A DNA stretch of 64,000 nt from Kaistia granuli DSM 23481 (GCF_000380505.1 NZ_AQYH01000007.1:186001-250000), one strand, 5' to 3'; positions 1-9,142 are shown, numbered from the stretch's first letter. A program made the numbers and translations. The notes: generated by a model not told the origin, from the sequence alone.

Positions 1-498
1 TTCGTGCCGGAAGACCGCAAGGGCGAGGGCCTGTTCCTCGATCTCGCCATCCGCGACAACATCGCGCTCGGCGTCGAGACCGGCCGTCCGTTCTGGGCGC
101 TGGCGCCCAACACCACGGCCGTCATTGGCTCGATGATGCAGTCGATGAATATCCGCGCGCGCAACGCCGAGGCCATCGTCGGCTCACTCTCCGGCGGCAA
201 CCAGCAGAAGGTGCTGATCGGCCGCTGGCTGTCATCGGGCGTCGACGTGCTGATCATCGAAGAGCCGACGCGCGGCGTCGATGTCGGCGCCAAGGCGGAA
301 GTCTACAAGCTGCTCCGGGCGTTTTCGGATGCTGGCGGTGCGGTGCTGGTGCTGTCGCGGGAAACGCCGGAGCTGATCGGCTTGTGCGACCGGCTGCTTG
401 TCGTGCATGGCGGCGCCGTCGTCGCCGAGATGGCGGCGGACGGCGCCACCGAGCACGGCATTCTTCATTCGGCCATCGGCTCGCGGCAGGCGGCATAG
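1..498 (+). CDS. Sugar ABC importer ATPase, RbsA type (C-terminal part, cut by window edge)
   Basis: The reading frame is open from base 1, so the protein begins upstream; only about the last 165 residues, the end of the second nucleotide-binding half, are present. They begin at the FVPEDRK stretch that RbsA/MglA/XylG proteins carry and include the signature LSGGNQQK and a Walker B region VLIIEEPTRGVD. The usual Asp-Glu pair of Walker B reads Glu-Glu here. The protein would energise sugar uptake together with the two permeases that follow at 508 and 1458. Ten bases separate its stop from the next start, so they are probably one operon. The sugar cannot be told. Confidence 0.93.
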   Translation, partial: FVPEDRKGEGLFLDLAIRDNIALGVETGRPFWALAPNTTAVIGSMMQSMNIRARNAEAIVGSLSGGNQQKVLIGRWLSSGVDVLIIEEPTRGVDVGAKAEVYKLLRAFSDAGGAVLVLSRETPELIGLCDRLLVVHGGAVVAEMAADGATEHGILHSAIGSRQAA

Positions 499-507
499 GG
501 ATCCATC

Positions 508-1455
508 ATGGCAACGCTTTCGGCCCTGCTGCCGCCTCCACGAAATTCACGCGCCGGCCCCTGGTATCTGGTGCTCGCCTGCCTCGTCATTGTCGTTGCG
601 GTTGTCGCCTGGTCGGCGCCGCTATTCCTGACGCCGGGCAATCTTTCTAATGTTGCCGCCCAGGTCACGCCCCTGGTGATCACCGCCATCGGCCAGACGC
701 TGGTGATCATCACCGGCGGCCTCGACCTCTCGGTCGGCTCGCTGATCAGCCTGACCACGGCGATCATCGTTCTCGACCTGCCGGGCTGGGCGATGGTGCT
801 GCTGGCGATCGCGGCTGCGGTTACCGTCGGCACCGTCAACGGCGTCGGCATCGCCTTCCTGAACGTCCATCCGATCATCATGACGCTGGCGTCGATGAGC
901 GTCGTGCAGGGTGTGGCCCTGATCACCCGGCCGGTGCCGGGCGGCACGGTGCCCGGCTGGATCTCGGGCGCCGTGAACGGCAGCCTGTTCGGCCTGCCGG
1001 CGGCGCTGGTTTGGATCGCCGTCGCCGTCGTCATCGCCGCCTTCCTGATCTATCGCACGCGTTTCGGGCTGCATCTCTTCGCCATCGGCGGCAATCCGAA
1101 CAGCGCGCTGATGAATGGCGTCCGGGTCCAGCGCAACATCGTCCTGACCTACATCCTGTCGTCGCTGTTCGCGATGGGAGCGGGCTTCTACCTGGCCGGC
1201 CGCATCGCCTCGGGCGACGCCAATGTTGGCACGGTGTTCGGGCTCGATTCGATCACGGCGGTCGCGCTCGGCGGCACCTCGCTTTCCGGCGGCGTCGGCA
1301 GCCTCGTCGGCACGGTGCTTGGCTCCGTCCTGGTCGGCGTCATCGGCAACGGCATGAACCTGATGAATGTCTCCGCCTTCCTGCAGATCGTTATCAAGGG
1401 CGCGCTGCTCCTCGCCGTCGTCTCGGTGCAGCGGCGCAAGCAGATCGGTCTCTGA
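508..1455 (+). CDS. Sugar ABC importer permease, RbsC type (first of two)
   Basis: A 315-residue inner-membrane permease of the ribose/xylose/galactose (BPD_transp_2) family, with many hydrophobic helices and the family stretches GQTLVIITGGLDLSVGS near residue 70 and GGTSLSGGVGS near residue 255. The ATG at 508 follows the ATPase stop by ten bases. It is paired with a second, different permease starting two bases after its own stop, so the channel is probably a heterodimer. No binding protein is visible in this part; it may lie upstream of the window. Confidence 0.93.
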   Translation: MATLSALLPPPRNSRAGPWYLVLACLVIVVAVVAWSAPLFLTPGNLSNVAAQVTPLVITAIGQTLVIITGGLDLSVGSLISLTTAIIVLDLPGWAMVLLAIAAAVTVGTVNGVGIAFLNVHPIIMTLASMSVVQGVALITRPVPGGTVPGWISGAVNGSLFGLPAALVWIAVAVVIAAFLIYRTRFGLHLFAIGGNPNSALMNGVRVQRNIVLTYILSSLFAMGAGFYLAGRIASGDANVGTVFGLDSITAVALGGTSLSGGVGSLVGTVLGSVLVGVIGNGMNLMNVSAFLQIVIKGALLLAVVSVQRRKQIGL

Positions 1456-1457
1456 GC

Positions 1458-2441
1458 ATGGCGCATACCTTCGAAACCTCGTCGAACGCCGGCGGCGCCA
1501 ACCACTGGGTCCGGGCCCTCGGCCGCCGCCTGATCGAGATCCCGCCCGCCTATTTCGTGCTGGCGGCGGTGCTGGTCGCCATCGCGTTGCTCAACCCCAA
1601 TCTGATGAAGCCGCAGGTGCTGCTGACCTTCATCCGGCAATCGGCGCCGCTCGGCGTCGCCGTGCTCGGGCAATTGATGGTGATGCGGGCGCGCTCGATC
1701 GATCTTTCCATCGGCGGCGTCTTCATCATCACCAACTACCTGCTGACCTCGGGTCTCCTCGGCGGGCAGCCGGTCGCCATGCTGGTGCTGGTGCCGCTCG
1801 CGGTCGGGCTGGTGGTCGGCCTCGTCAACGGCGCGCTGATCGCGCTGGTCCGCGCCTCGGCCGTCATCGTCACGCTCGGCGTCTCGATCATCCTGACCGG
1901 CATCGTGCTGTTCATGAGCAGCGGCCGGCCGCCCGGCCGGGTGCCGGATGAGCTGCGCGCCATCGCCAATGCCCGGATCGACGTGGTGCCGGTGCCGGTG
2001 ATCATCTGGGTCGTCGCGGCGATCATCGTCGCGGTGCTTCTGCGGACTCTGATCTTCGGGCGCTACCTGACCGCGATCGGCTCCAATCCGCAGGCGGCGC
2101 GTTTCTCGGGCCTGCCGCTGCCGCGCATCGTCGTCACCACCCATGTGCTGTCCGGCCTGCTGGCGGCGTTGGGCGGCGTCATGTTCACGGCGGCGCTCGG
2201 CGTCGGCAGCGTCAAGTTCGGGCCGGAGATCATGATGAACTCGATCGCCGCGACCATTCTCGGCGGCGTCACCTTCGGCAGCGGGCGCGGCGGTGTTGCC
2301 GGGCCGTTCGTCGGCGTCGTCGCCTTCGCGCTGCTGTTCGCCCTGATGACCGTGTTCGGCATCCAGGAGCCGGGCAAGCTGATCGTCCAGGGCACGGTGA
2401 TCGCCGTCGCCGCCATCATCTACGGAATGCGGACGCGCTGA
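1458..2441 (+). CDS. Sugar ABC importer permease, RbsC type (second of two)
   Basis: A 327-residue permease of the same family as its upstream neighbour. The frame is open much further upstream (to 1011), but that stretch lies antiparallel in meaning inside the first permease and is Arg-rich, so I place the start at ATG 1458, two bases after the preceding stop. Family stretches seen are GQLMVMRARSIDLSIGG near residue 70 (Arg-Ala-Arg replaces the usual Thr-Gly-Gly) and ILGGVTFGSGRGGVAG near residue 270. Probable partner of the 508-1455 permease. Confidence 0.92.
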   Translation: MAHTFETSSNAGGANHWVRALGRRLIEIPPAYFVLAAVLVAIALLNPNLMKPQVLLTFIRQSAPLGVAVLGQLMVMRARSIDLSIGGVFIITNYLLTSGLLGGQPVAMLVLVPLAVGLVVGLVNGALIALVRASAVIVTLGVSIILTGIVLFMSSGRPPGRVPDELRAIANARIDVVPVPVIIWVVAAIIVAVLLRTLIFGRYLTAIGSNPQAARFSGLPLPRIVVTTHVLSGLLAALGGVMFTAALGVGSVKFGPEIMMNSIAATILGGVTFGSGRGGVAGPFVGVVAFALLFALMTVFGIQEPGKLIVQGTVIAVAAIIYGMRTR

Positions 2442-2470
2442 ACGCGCGTCCTCTTCGAGGGAGGAACTTC

Positions 2471-3232
2471 ATGACACCCGAACAATACCGCGCCGGCGGC
2501 CAGCCCTTCCTGATCCCGGGCAACGAGGTCGGCGTGCTGCTGTCGCACGGCTATACCGGCACCACCTCCGGCATGCGCTATCTCGGCGACTATCTGCACG
2601 AGCGCGAGGGCTGGACGGTGCTGGCGCCGCAGCTGAAGGGCCATGGCGACAGCCCGGCCGCGATGGCCAAGACGACGGCGACCGACTGGATCCGTTCGCT
2701 CGAGGAGGGCCTCGACACGCTGAGCCAGACCTGTTCGACCATCTTCATGGCCGGTCTCTCGATGGGTGGTTGCCTGACGCTCTACATGGCGGCGCAATAT
2801 GGCGACCGCATCAAGGCTGCGGTGCCGATCAATGCCTGCCTCTATTTCGGCGTGCCGGGCCTGGCCGAGCTCGCCTATGCCAAGGATGCGCCGGAATACA
2901 TCGTCGGCGTCGGCAATGACGTGAAGGACCCGGACGTTGTCGAGGTCGCCTATCGCGAGATCCCGATCCCGACAATCAAGGAAATCTACGGCCTGATGAA
3001 CATCACCCGCGACCTGCTGGTCAAGGTGACCTGCCCGACGCTGGTGATGGTGTCGCCGGACGATCATGTCGTGCCGCCGAGCAATGCCGGCGTGATCCTG
3101 AACGGCATCTCGTCGAAGGACCGGCGCCAGCTGATCCTCGACAATTCCTTCCATGTCGCCACGATCGACTATGACAAGGAAATCATCGCCGAGGAGACGC
3201 GGCGCTTCTTCAAGGAACAGCTCGCGGGCTGA
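2471..3232 (+). CDS. Alpha/beta-hydrolase, Est30-like carboxylesterase
   Basis: A 253-residue cytoplasmic hydrolase, the usual length of the Est30/monoacylglycerol-lipase group. The catalytic triad can be read: Ser97 in GLSMGG, an Asp at about 197-198 in SPDDHVVPP, and His228 in NSFHVATIDYD. The oxyanion-hole stretch SHGYTG is at residues 25-30. There is no signal peptide. The ATG at 2471 has a good ribosome site (GAGGGAGG) just upstream. Standing 29 bases after two sugar permeases, it may hydrolyse an ester, for instance an acylated sugar, brought in by that transporter; this is inferred from position only. Confidence 0.88.
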   Translation: MTPEQYRAGGQPFLIPGNEVGVLLSHGYTGTTSGMRYLGDYLHEREGWTVLAPQLKGHGDSPAAMAKTTATDWIRSLEEGLDTLSQTCSTIFMAGLSMGGCLTLYMAAQYGDRIKAAVPINACLYFGVPGLAELAYAKDAPEYIVGVGNDVKDPDVVEVAYREIPIPTIKEIYGLMNITRDLLVKVTCPTLVMVSPDDHVVPPSNAGVILNGISSKDRRQLILDNSFHVATIDYDKEIIAEETRRFFKEQLAG

Positions 3233-3238
3233 TTTCTC

Positions 3239-3263
3239 CTGCGCCGCCCGTCGGGCGGCGCAG
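3239..3263. terminator. Hairpin between convergent genes
   Basis: An 11-bp perfect GC stem (CTGCGCCGCCC / GGGCGGCGCAG) with a 3-base loop, followed by a short T-containing tail. It lies exactly between the hydrolase stop and the end of the opposing ATPase, so it probably ends transcription from both sides. Confidence 0.7.
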
Positions 3264-3286
3264 TCATTTCTCGCTGTCGCGCGCGG

Positions 3287-5164
3287 CTAGTGTGCGAGCT
3301 CCGGCGCCGGCAGGCTGTTCAAGGGCAGATGGCAGGCGCTGGCGTTGCCATCGGCGTAGATCGTCTGGCTCGGGTCGTCGGTGGCGCAGCGATCGAAGGC
3401 GAACGGGCAACGGGTGCGGAAGCTGCAGCCGGGCGGGATGTCGATCGGATCCGGCGGCTCGCCTTCGAGCAGATAGGTGGCGGTCCGGTACGGCTTGGCC
3501 TCGACCGTCGGCACGGCGCTGAGTAGCGCCCGTGTATAGGGATGGGCCGACCGCCAGTACATGGTGTCGTTGTCGGCCAGCTCGACGATGCGGCCCAGAT
3601 ACATCACCGCGATGCGGGCGCAGACGCGGCGAACCATCGCCAGATCATGCGAGATGTAGACATAGGTGATGCCGCGCTTCACCTGCAGCGTCTCGAACAG
3701 GTCGAGGAGCTTCGCCTGCTCCACCTGGTCGAGCGACGACAGCGTCTCGTCGAGGATCAGCAGTTCCGGTTCGAGCACGAGGGCGCGGGCGATGTTGACG
3801 CGCTGGCGCTGGCCGGCCGAGAGGCCGATCGGCAGCTGGTTGTAGAGCGCCGGGGCCAGGCCGACCTCGGCCATGACGTCCTTCACCTTGTGCTCGATCT
3901 CGCGCCGGCTGCCGAGGCCGTGGATCAAAAGCGGCTCGGCGATGGTGCGGCCGATCGAGGCGTGGGCTGCGATAGCGTTGTAGGGGTCCTGCAGCAGCAG
4001 CTGGAACCGCCGCCGCAGCCCGAGCAGGTCGCGGCCCTTGAGCGTGGCGATGTCGCGGCCCTCGAACTGAATCTGGCCGGCATCCGGTTGTTCGAGGCAG
4101 CTCAGTAGGCGCGACAGCGTCGACTTTCCGCAACCGCTCTCGCCAATGATGCCGAAATTCTCGCCCCGCCGCACGGTGAACGACACGCCGCGCACGGCGC
4201 GGACCTGGCGCTCGGCGAAGATCGCCTTGCGGTCGCGCACCCGGTAGGTCTTGCCGACATCGCGGACGTCGAGGACGATGTCGCCGGAAGAAGGCACGGG
4301 CGGCGTCTCGGCGCTCGCCCAGATCATCGGCACCTTGGCGATCAGTTCCTTCGTATAGGCGTGCTCGGGCGTGGCGAGCAGGCCCCGGACCGACTGGCGT
4401 TCGACGATATGGCCGCGATCGAGCACGATCATGTCGTCGGCGATCTCGCTGACGATGCCGAGCGAGGACGAGACGAAGACGATCGAGGTGTCGAAGTCCT
4501 TCTGCAGATCGCGCAGCAGCCGCAGGATCTGCGCCGCCACGGTGACATCGAGCGGCTGGGTGATGTTGTCGGCGATCAGCAGCTTCGGGTTGGAGACGAG
4601 CGCGTCGACGATCATCGCGCGCTGCATCATGCCGCCCGAGAACTGGAACGGATATTCGTCGAAGCGCTGTTTCGGCGAGGGGATGCGAACAGCATCGAGC
4701 GTGTCGATGACCCGCTGGCGGGCGGCCTGCGGGGTCAGTTCTGGCGCGACGGCGCGCAGCTTTTCCAGGATCTGGTGTCCGACCGGCACGGTCGGATCCA
4801 GCGCGCTGGTCGGATTGGCGCCGATATAGGCGATCTCGCGGCCACGCAGTCCGGCCATGGTGGCGGCCGGCAGGGTGAGCAGGTCGCGGCCGTCATAGCG
4901 GACGCTGCCCTTGGTGATGGCGAGCGGCGGCTTCAGCCAGTTGACCATGGCGCGCGACAGCACGGTCTTGCCCGAACCGCTCTCGCCGATGATGCCGAGC
5001 ACGGAGCGCGGCGCCACGGTCAGGTCGATGTCGGTGAGGATGTTGCGCTCGCCGGCGGCGGTGTTAACCACCACCGACAGGCCGCGCACTTCCATGACGG
5101 GTGCCATGGCGGCGTGCGAGTTGCTCGCCGGGGACATGTGGGTCGCCAGGGACTTCGACATCAT
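3287..5164 (-). CDS. Oligopeptide-type ABC importer, fused double ATPase (DppD-DppF fusion)
   Basis: A 625-residue fusion of two ATPase halves of the dipeptide/oligopeptide family (GsiA-like layout). Walker A motifs are at about residues 60-67 (GESGSGKT) and 341-348 (GESGCGKS). The first half has lost its catalytic parts: the Q-loop Gln is Ala116, the catalytic Glu after Walker B is Asn200 (LLIADN), and the switch His is Ser233, yet its signature FSGGMMQ is intact. The second half keeps Gln392, Glu473 and His506 but its signature reads LSAGQ. A Cys-rich oligopeptide tail (CSFRTRCPFAFDRC) ends the protein. I start at ATG 5164, which overlaps the permease stop (ATGA) and has GGAGGG upstream; the frame is open to 5275, but that would run deep into the permease gene. 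Confidence 0.93.
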   Translation of the reverse strand: MMSKSLATHMSPASNSHAAMAPVMEVRGLSVVVNTAAGERNILTDIDLTVAPRSVLGIIGESGSGKTVLSRAMVNWLKPPLAITKGSVRYDGRDLLTLPAATMAGLRGREIAYIGANPTSALDPTVPVGHQILEKLRAVAPELTPQAARQRVIDTLDAVRIPSPKQRFDEYPFQFSGGMMQRAMIVDALVSNPKLLIADNITQPLDVTVAAQILRLLRDLQKDFDTSIVFVSSSLGIVSEIADDMIVLDRGHIVERQSVRGLLATPEHAYTKELIAKVPMIWASAETPPVPSSGDIVLDVRDVGKTYRVRDRKAIFAERQVRAVRGVSFTVRRGENFGIIGESGCGKSTLSRLLSCLEQPDAGQIQFEGRDIATLKGRDLLGLRRRFQLLLQDPYNAIAAHASIGRTIAEPLLIHGLGSRREIEHKVKDVMAEVGLAPALYNQLPIGLSAGQRQRVNIARALVLEPELLILDETLSSLDQVEQAKLLDLFETLQVKRGITYVYISHDLAMVRRVCARIAVMYLGRIVELADNDTMYWRSAHPYTRALLSAVPTVEAKPYRTATYLLEGEPPDPIDIPPGCSFRTRCPFAFDRCATDDPSQTIYADGNASACHLPLNSLPAPELAH

Positions 5165-6081
5165 TCCCCTCCCTGGAGGATGTGGTTGCGCGCGCGTTCG
5201 AGGACGCCGCCCATGAGGTTGAGGCTGCCTAGCGCTAGCGCCAGCAGCACGCCGGGGACAATGGTGATCCACCACGCATTGAGCAGATATTGCGTGCCGG
5301 AGGCGATGATGGTGCCGAAGGTCGGCGTCGGCGGCTGGATGCCGATGCCGATGAAGCCGAAGATCGCCTCGAAGATCATCATGCGCGCGACGTCGAGGAC
5401 GGCGACGAAGGCGATCGGCGGCAAGATGCTGGGCGCGATGTGGCGCACCATGATGCGTAGGTCGCTTGCGCCGAGGATCTTGGCGGCGCGCACATATTCC
5501 TTCTGTCGCTCGGCCAGGGTGACGCCGCGGGCGACGCGGGCATAGACCGGCCAGCTGGCCAGGATCAGCACGGCGATGATGGTGAGCGGTGAAGGCCGCG
5601 ACATGCCGAGCACCGTGATCGCCAGGATGACGACCGGGATCGACATCTGCACATCGGTCAGCCGCATCAGGATGACGTCGGTCAGGCCGCCGCGATAGCC
5701 GGAATAGATGCCGATGGCGCAGCCGAGGATGAACATGCCGACGACGCTGACGACGCCGATGGCGAAGGCGTTGCGCAGGCCGATCAGCGAGCGCAGCAGC
5801 AGGTCGCGGCCGAGCTGGTCGGTGCCGAGGAAATGCGGAAGTTTGCCGCCTTCCATGAAGATCGGCGGCAGGAACTTGTTGGCGACGCTCATCTTGGTGG
5901 CGGAGGCGTCGATGATGTAGGGGCCGAACAGCGTCAGGAGGGTCAGCGCCAGGAAGATCGAGGCGGCGACCTTCATCTCGGTCTGGCCCCAGGCGCGGCG
6001 CAGGATGCGGGCGGTGACGCCGCGATATTTGGTCTTGGGGGCGGCCGTCGTTCCGGCGGCCGTGGCGGTCGAGCTCGTCAT
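5161..6081 (-). CDS. Oligopeptide-type ABC permease, DppC type
   Basis: A 306-residue inner-membrane permease of the DppC/OppC group. A long cytoplasmic N-terminus with a first helix near residue 40 is followed by the LGTDQLGRDLLLRSL stretch typical of the family (about residues 103-117) and the ATPase-contacting loop EYVRAAKILGASDLRI near residue 195. It starts 13 bases after its partner permease and ends in a 4-base ATGA overlap with the ATPase, so the three are translated together. Confidence 0.94.
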   Translation of the reverse strand: MTSSTATAAGTTAAPKTKYRGVTARILRRAWGQTEMKVAASIFLALTLLTLFGPYIIDASATKMSVANKFLPPIFMEGGKLPHFLGTDQLGRDLLLRSLIGLRNAFAIGVVSVVGMFILGCAIGIYSGYRGGLTDVILMRLTDVQMSIPVVILAITVLGMSRPSPLTIIAVLILASWPVYARVARGVTLAERQKEYVRAAKILGASDLRIMVRHIAPSILPPIAFVAVLDVARMMIFEAIFGFIGIGIQPPTPTFGTIIASGTQYLLNAWWITIVPGVLLALALGSLNLMGGVLERARNHILQGGE

Positions 6082-6094
6082 GGGGTGCCGTCCT

Positions 6095-7084
6095 TCAGAA
6101 TTTCAAGCGGCGATCGATGGTCGTCGAGGCGAAGTCGACCAGCATGTTGATCGCGACGAGCGCGGCGCTGGCGAGAATCGCGACGGCCTGGATGATCGGG
6201 AAGTCGCGCTGGAACACGGCGTTGATCGTCAGCATGCCGATGCCGGGATAGGAAAAGATGTATTCGACGACGAACAGGCCGCCGAGCAGCATGCCGATCA
6301 TCTGCGCGCCGAACAGGTTCAATAGCGGCACGGCGGCGTTGCGGAGCACATGCTTGGCGACCATCGTCCGGCGCGACAAGCCGCGCACCAGGCCGACGTC
6401 GAAATAGACCTCGCCGAGATTGGCGGCGACGGAGACGGAGATGGCGCGGATCATCACCGGCGACAGCTCGATGGCGAGCACCATGGCGGGGATGATGGTG
6501 TAGGCGAAGCCCTGATAGCCGATGGCCGGCAGCCAGCCCGTCTTGGCCGAGAGCAGGAAGATCAGCACGACGCCCACCCAGATATTGGGCAGCGAGACGA
6601 ACAGCGAACTGACATAGAGTCCGAGCCTGTCCGGCCATTTTCCCGCTCGCAATCCGGCGCCGAGACCGATGGGGATCGCCACCAGGAAGGCGAAGGCGAT
6701 GCCGAGTGCTGCCAGCTGCAGGCTGTAGGGCAGGGCGTTGGCGATCAGTCCGGACACGGAAGCGCGCGATTCCGGATTGTAGCCCGCCGCGTCCTGTGAG
6801 CCGCCGGCGCTGCCGCCCTGGGCGCCGCGGATGAAGGAGCGGCCGAAATCGCCGGTTGTCACCTGGCCCATGAAGCGCCCGAACTGGACATAGATTGGAT
6901 CGCGCAGGCCGAGCTCGGTGGCCTTCTCCTCCAGGGCCGCTGCCGAGGCCATCGGGCCGAGGATGATGCGGATGGGATCGCCCGGGACGATCCGGAGCAA
7001 GGTGAAGATCACGAAGGCGACCAGGATGACGATCACCACGCCCTGGCTGATGCGCCGCAGAAAGAATTCGATTGCGAAGGCCAT
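6095..7084 (-). CDS. Oligopeptide-type ABC permease, DppB type
   Basis: A 329-residue permease of the DppB/OppB group: FFLRRISQGVVIVILV at the N-terminus, IVPGDPIRIILG near residue 30, and the coupling loop GLSRRTMVAKHVLRNA near residue 235. Between the first and second helix there is a periplasmic insertion rich in Gly and Ser (about residues 80-105). It lies 110 bases after the binding-protein gene and forms the channel with the DppC-type neighbour. Confidence 0.94.
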   Translation of the reverse strand: MAFAIEFFLRRISQGVVIVILVAFVIFTLLRIVPGDPIRIILGPMASAAALEEKATELGLRDPIYVQFGRFMGQVTTGDFGRSFIRGAQGGSAGGSQDAAGYNPESRASVSGLIANALPYSLQLAALGIAFAFLVAIPIGLGAGLRAGKWPDRLGLYVSSLFVSLPNIWVGVVLIFLLSAKTGWLPAIGYQGFAYTIIPAMVLAIELSPVMIRAISVSVAANLGEVYFDVGLVRGLSRRTMVAKHVLRNAAVPLLNLFGAQMIGMLLGGLFVVEYIFSYPGIGMLTINAVFQRDFPIIQAVAILASAALVAINMLVDFASTTIDRRLKF

Positions 7085-7193
7085 GGATGCCGTCCCGGAA
7101 ACGAAGAATGGGTCGAGCGCGCCCTTGGCGCGCCCTTGGCTGCGCGACCGGCCCGGCGGTGGTAGACCGCCGGGCCGGGGAGGTGAGCTTGGC

Positions 7194-8762
7194 TCAGAAC
7201 AGCTTCGCCTTGCTCAGGTCGATCGGGCCGTTCGGGTAGAAATACGCGCCCTCGAGGTTCTTCGACATCGCGCGTAGCGAGACGGCCGAGAACAGCGACA
7301 GGCTCGGGACCTTGGCGGCGAGCAGCGGCAGGGTCTCTTCCTGCAGGATCTTCTTGCGCTCCTCGGCCGTCTCGGCGCCGCGCTCCTTGTCGAGCGAGGC
7401 GTCGATCTCCGGATCATTGACGCCGTTGATGAGCGCGAACTTCGAATAGTAGTTCGGGCGCAGCACCAGGTCGGGTTCCGGCGAGCCGGTGATCCAGCCG
7501 ACATCGATGATGTGGCCGGGACCCTGGCCGTCGGCGCGGCGATAGATCTGCTCTTCCCAGGCCGCCGGCTCGAGCGTCGTCAGCTTCACCGGGAAGCCCT
7601 GCTCCTGCAGCATGGCCGTGACCAGCTCGCCATATTCGCGCGTCTTCGGATAGAAGCCGACCGAGGTGATGTATTCGAGCTCCGGCAGGCCCTGGCCGTT
7701 CGGGAAGCCGGCCTCCGCCAGCAGCTTCTGGCTCAGCTCGGGATCATATTTCGGATAGTTCGGCACGTCGGTGAAGCCGAACTTGACCGGCGAGATGTGG
7801 CAGTTCGAAGCCTCGGCGGCATCGCCCATCAGCTCGAGAATCTGATCGCGGTCGATGGCGTGGACGGCGGCCATGCGGACGCGGACGTCGTCGAAGGGCG
7901 GCTTGTTGCAGCGGAAATGCAGATACTTGTTCTCGCTCGACAGGCCGCGATTGGTGACGATGTTGGCGTCGGCCTTCAGCGATTCATACTGCTCCGGCTC
8001 AAGGCGCTCGGTCAGGTGGTACTGGCCGTTCAGCAGGCCGAGGACGCGGGTGTTGGCGTCCGGGACGTAGTTCCACAGCAGCGTGTCGATATGCGGCTTG
8101 CCGTCGTAGTAGGCCTCGTTGGCTTTGAAGACGATCTGGTCGCCCTTGGTCTCCTGGTAGCGGAACGGGCCGGTGCCGTTCGGGCGCTGCTTCAACTGGC
8201 TCGGGTCGGCGACGTCCTTGGCCGAAAGCACCGGCAGGAAGGCGGCGACGTACCAGAAATTCAGGGCCGGATAGCCGAACTTCTCGGTCTTCAGGCGCAC
8301 CGTGTAATCGTCGACGATCTCGACCTCGACCTGGCCCGGATACCAGGCGGAAGCCGGGCGGCTCGGCTGGCAGCCATATTCGTAGGTCGCCTTGACGTCC
8401 TCGGCCTTGAACTCCTTGCCGTCGTGGAATTTGACGCCCGGCCGGAGCTTATATTCGAGTGTGTACTTGTCGATCAGCTTCCATTCAGTCGCCAGGTCCG
8501 GGAGGATTTCGCCCGGATTCTCGGCCGTCATCAGGCATTTGGTGAGCCGGCTGAACACCAGCATCTCGGCGGTGATCTGCGGCGCGATGGTGTGCGAGGT
8601 TGGATCCCAGCTGCTGGTGACCGTGCCGGCGGCGGCAAAGACCAGTGGCTTCGATTCCTGCGCAAAGGCGGCGCCGAACGGCCCCGTGCCCGCGCCAACC
8701 AGCAGCGAACCGGCGCCGAACGCTGAGGCGCCGGCGAGAAAAGTGCGTCTCGTGGTGTTCAT
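7194..8762 (-). CDS. ABC importer periplasmic binding protein, family 5 (oligopeptide type), Tat-exported
   Basis: A 522-residue solute-binding protein of the DppA/OppA family (SBP_bac_5). The N-terminus has a twin-arginine signal (TTRRTFLAG, Arg5-Arg6) and a likely cleavage after AFA at about residue 34, so it is exported folded. Family stretches include LRPGVKFHDGKEFKAEDV near residue 105 and NGTGPFRYQ near residue 195. First gene of a minus-strand operon with two permeases and a double ATPase. Such proteins bind peptides but also opines, amides, glycosides and other small molecules. Opposite the amidase operon and sharing its palindrome, it may carry that operon's substrate. Confidence 0.94.
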   Translation of the reverse strand: MNTTRRTFLAGASAFGAGSLLVGAGTGPFGAAFAQESKPLVFAAAGTVTSSWDPTSHTIAPQITAEMLVFSRLTKCLMTAENPGEILPDLATEWKLIDKYTLEYKLRPGVKFHDGKEFKAEDVKATYEYGCQPSRPASAWYPGQVEVEIVDDYTVRLKTEKFGYPALNFWYVAAFLPVLSAKDVADPSQLKQRPNGTGPFRYQETKGDQIVFKANEAYYDGKPHIDTLLWNYVPDANTRVLGLLNGQYHLTERLEPEQYESLKADANIVTNRGLSSENKYLHFRCNKPPFDDVRVRMAAVHAIDRDQILELMGDAAEASNCHISPVKFGFTDVPNYPKYDPELSQKLLAEAGFPNGQGLPELEYITSVGFYPKTREYGELVTAMLQEQGFPVKLTTLEPAAWEEQIYRRADGQGPGHIIDVGWITGSPEPDLVLRPNYYSKFALINGVNDPEIDASLDKERGAETAEERKKILQEETLPLLAAKVPSLSLFSAVSLRAMSKNLEGAYFYPNGPIDLSKAKLF

Positions 8763-8967
8763 GGAATGAGTTCCCCTTCCTTCGGTGTGGCCTTGGCCGC
8801 GTGCCCGATAGGCGGGTGGCGGCCTTGCGACGACCGCCCCTCAGCGATCCCGCTCCTCAACTGGCCAGCAGCCCGCTGGCGCGTCCGAACGGCAGACTGG
8901 TCTTGAGCCGGCGTCGTGGCCCGACCTCTCCGTCGTGCAACGCGCCCTGATAGCCGTTAGCCCGAAT

Positions 8968-8995
8968 ATGGTATATGCTATGACCGTTCAGTCAA
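8968..8995 (-). promoter_or_regulatory. Possible promoter of the oligopeptide importer operon
   Basis: On the minus strand TTGACT (8990-8995), a 16-base spacer and TACCAT (8968-8973) resemble a sigma-70 promoter. The 14-bp palindrome at 8981-8994 covers the -35 box and spacer, which suits a repressor. Confidence 0.4.
8981..8994. promoter_or_regulatory. Operator candidate TGACCGTTCAGTCA
   Basis: A 14-bp inverted repeat with one mismatch, TGACCG-TT-CAGTCA. It matches at 13 of 14 positions the perfect palindrome at 10001-10014 in front of the amidase operon. Both sites overlap or touch a likely -35 box, so one regulator, most simply the DeoR-type protein encoded between them, may control both operons. 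Confidence 0.6.
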
Positions 8996-9142
8996 TCCGA
9001 TCCGCGAGAATTATTTGCCGGCCCAATTTTCGGGCATTTGCCCCGACCGAAGCGCCGCGACCCGGCCAAGTCCGGTCTCTCCGATTGCGGAGGTCCGGGG
9101 CGTCGGCTATTTTCCCTCGCCGAGAAACCGTGCGGAAAGCCA

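Larger units (their letters stand above)
8763..9142. promoter_or_regulatory. Divergent control region: oligopeptide importer / DeoR regulator
   Basis: This 380-base gap separates the importer operon (minus) from the DeoR-type regulator (plus). It holds the palindrome at 8981-8994 and a possible minus-strand promoter at 8968-8995; the rest shows no gene I can support. A 5-prime leader of about 200 bases would precede the binding protein. Confidence 0.6.

Noticed and set aside
465-1034. Open reading frames of 150-190 residues on the strand opposite the first permease
   Set aside because: GC-rich codon bias produces long antisense frames; composition is Arg/His/Asp-rich and no family is recognised.
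1011-1457. N-terminal extension of the second permease
   Set aside because: Lies inside the first permease gene, is Arg-rich and has no homology; ATG 1458 gives the normal family length.
4361-5545. 394-residue plus-strand frame opposite the oligopeptide ATPase
   Set aside because: Antisense shadow of a clear gene pair; no domain pattern.
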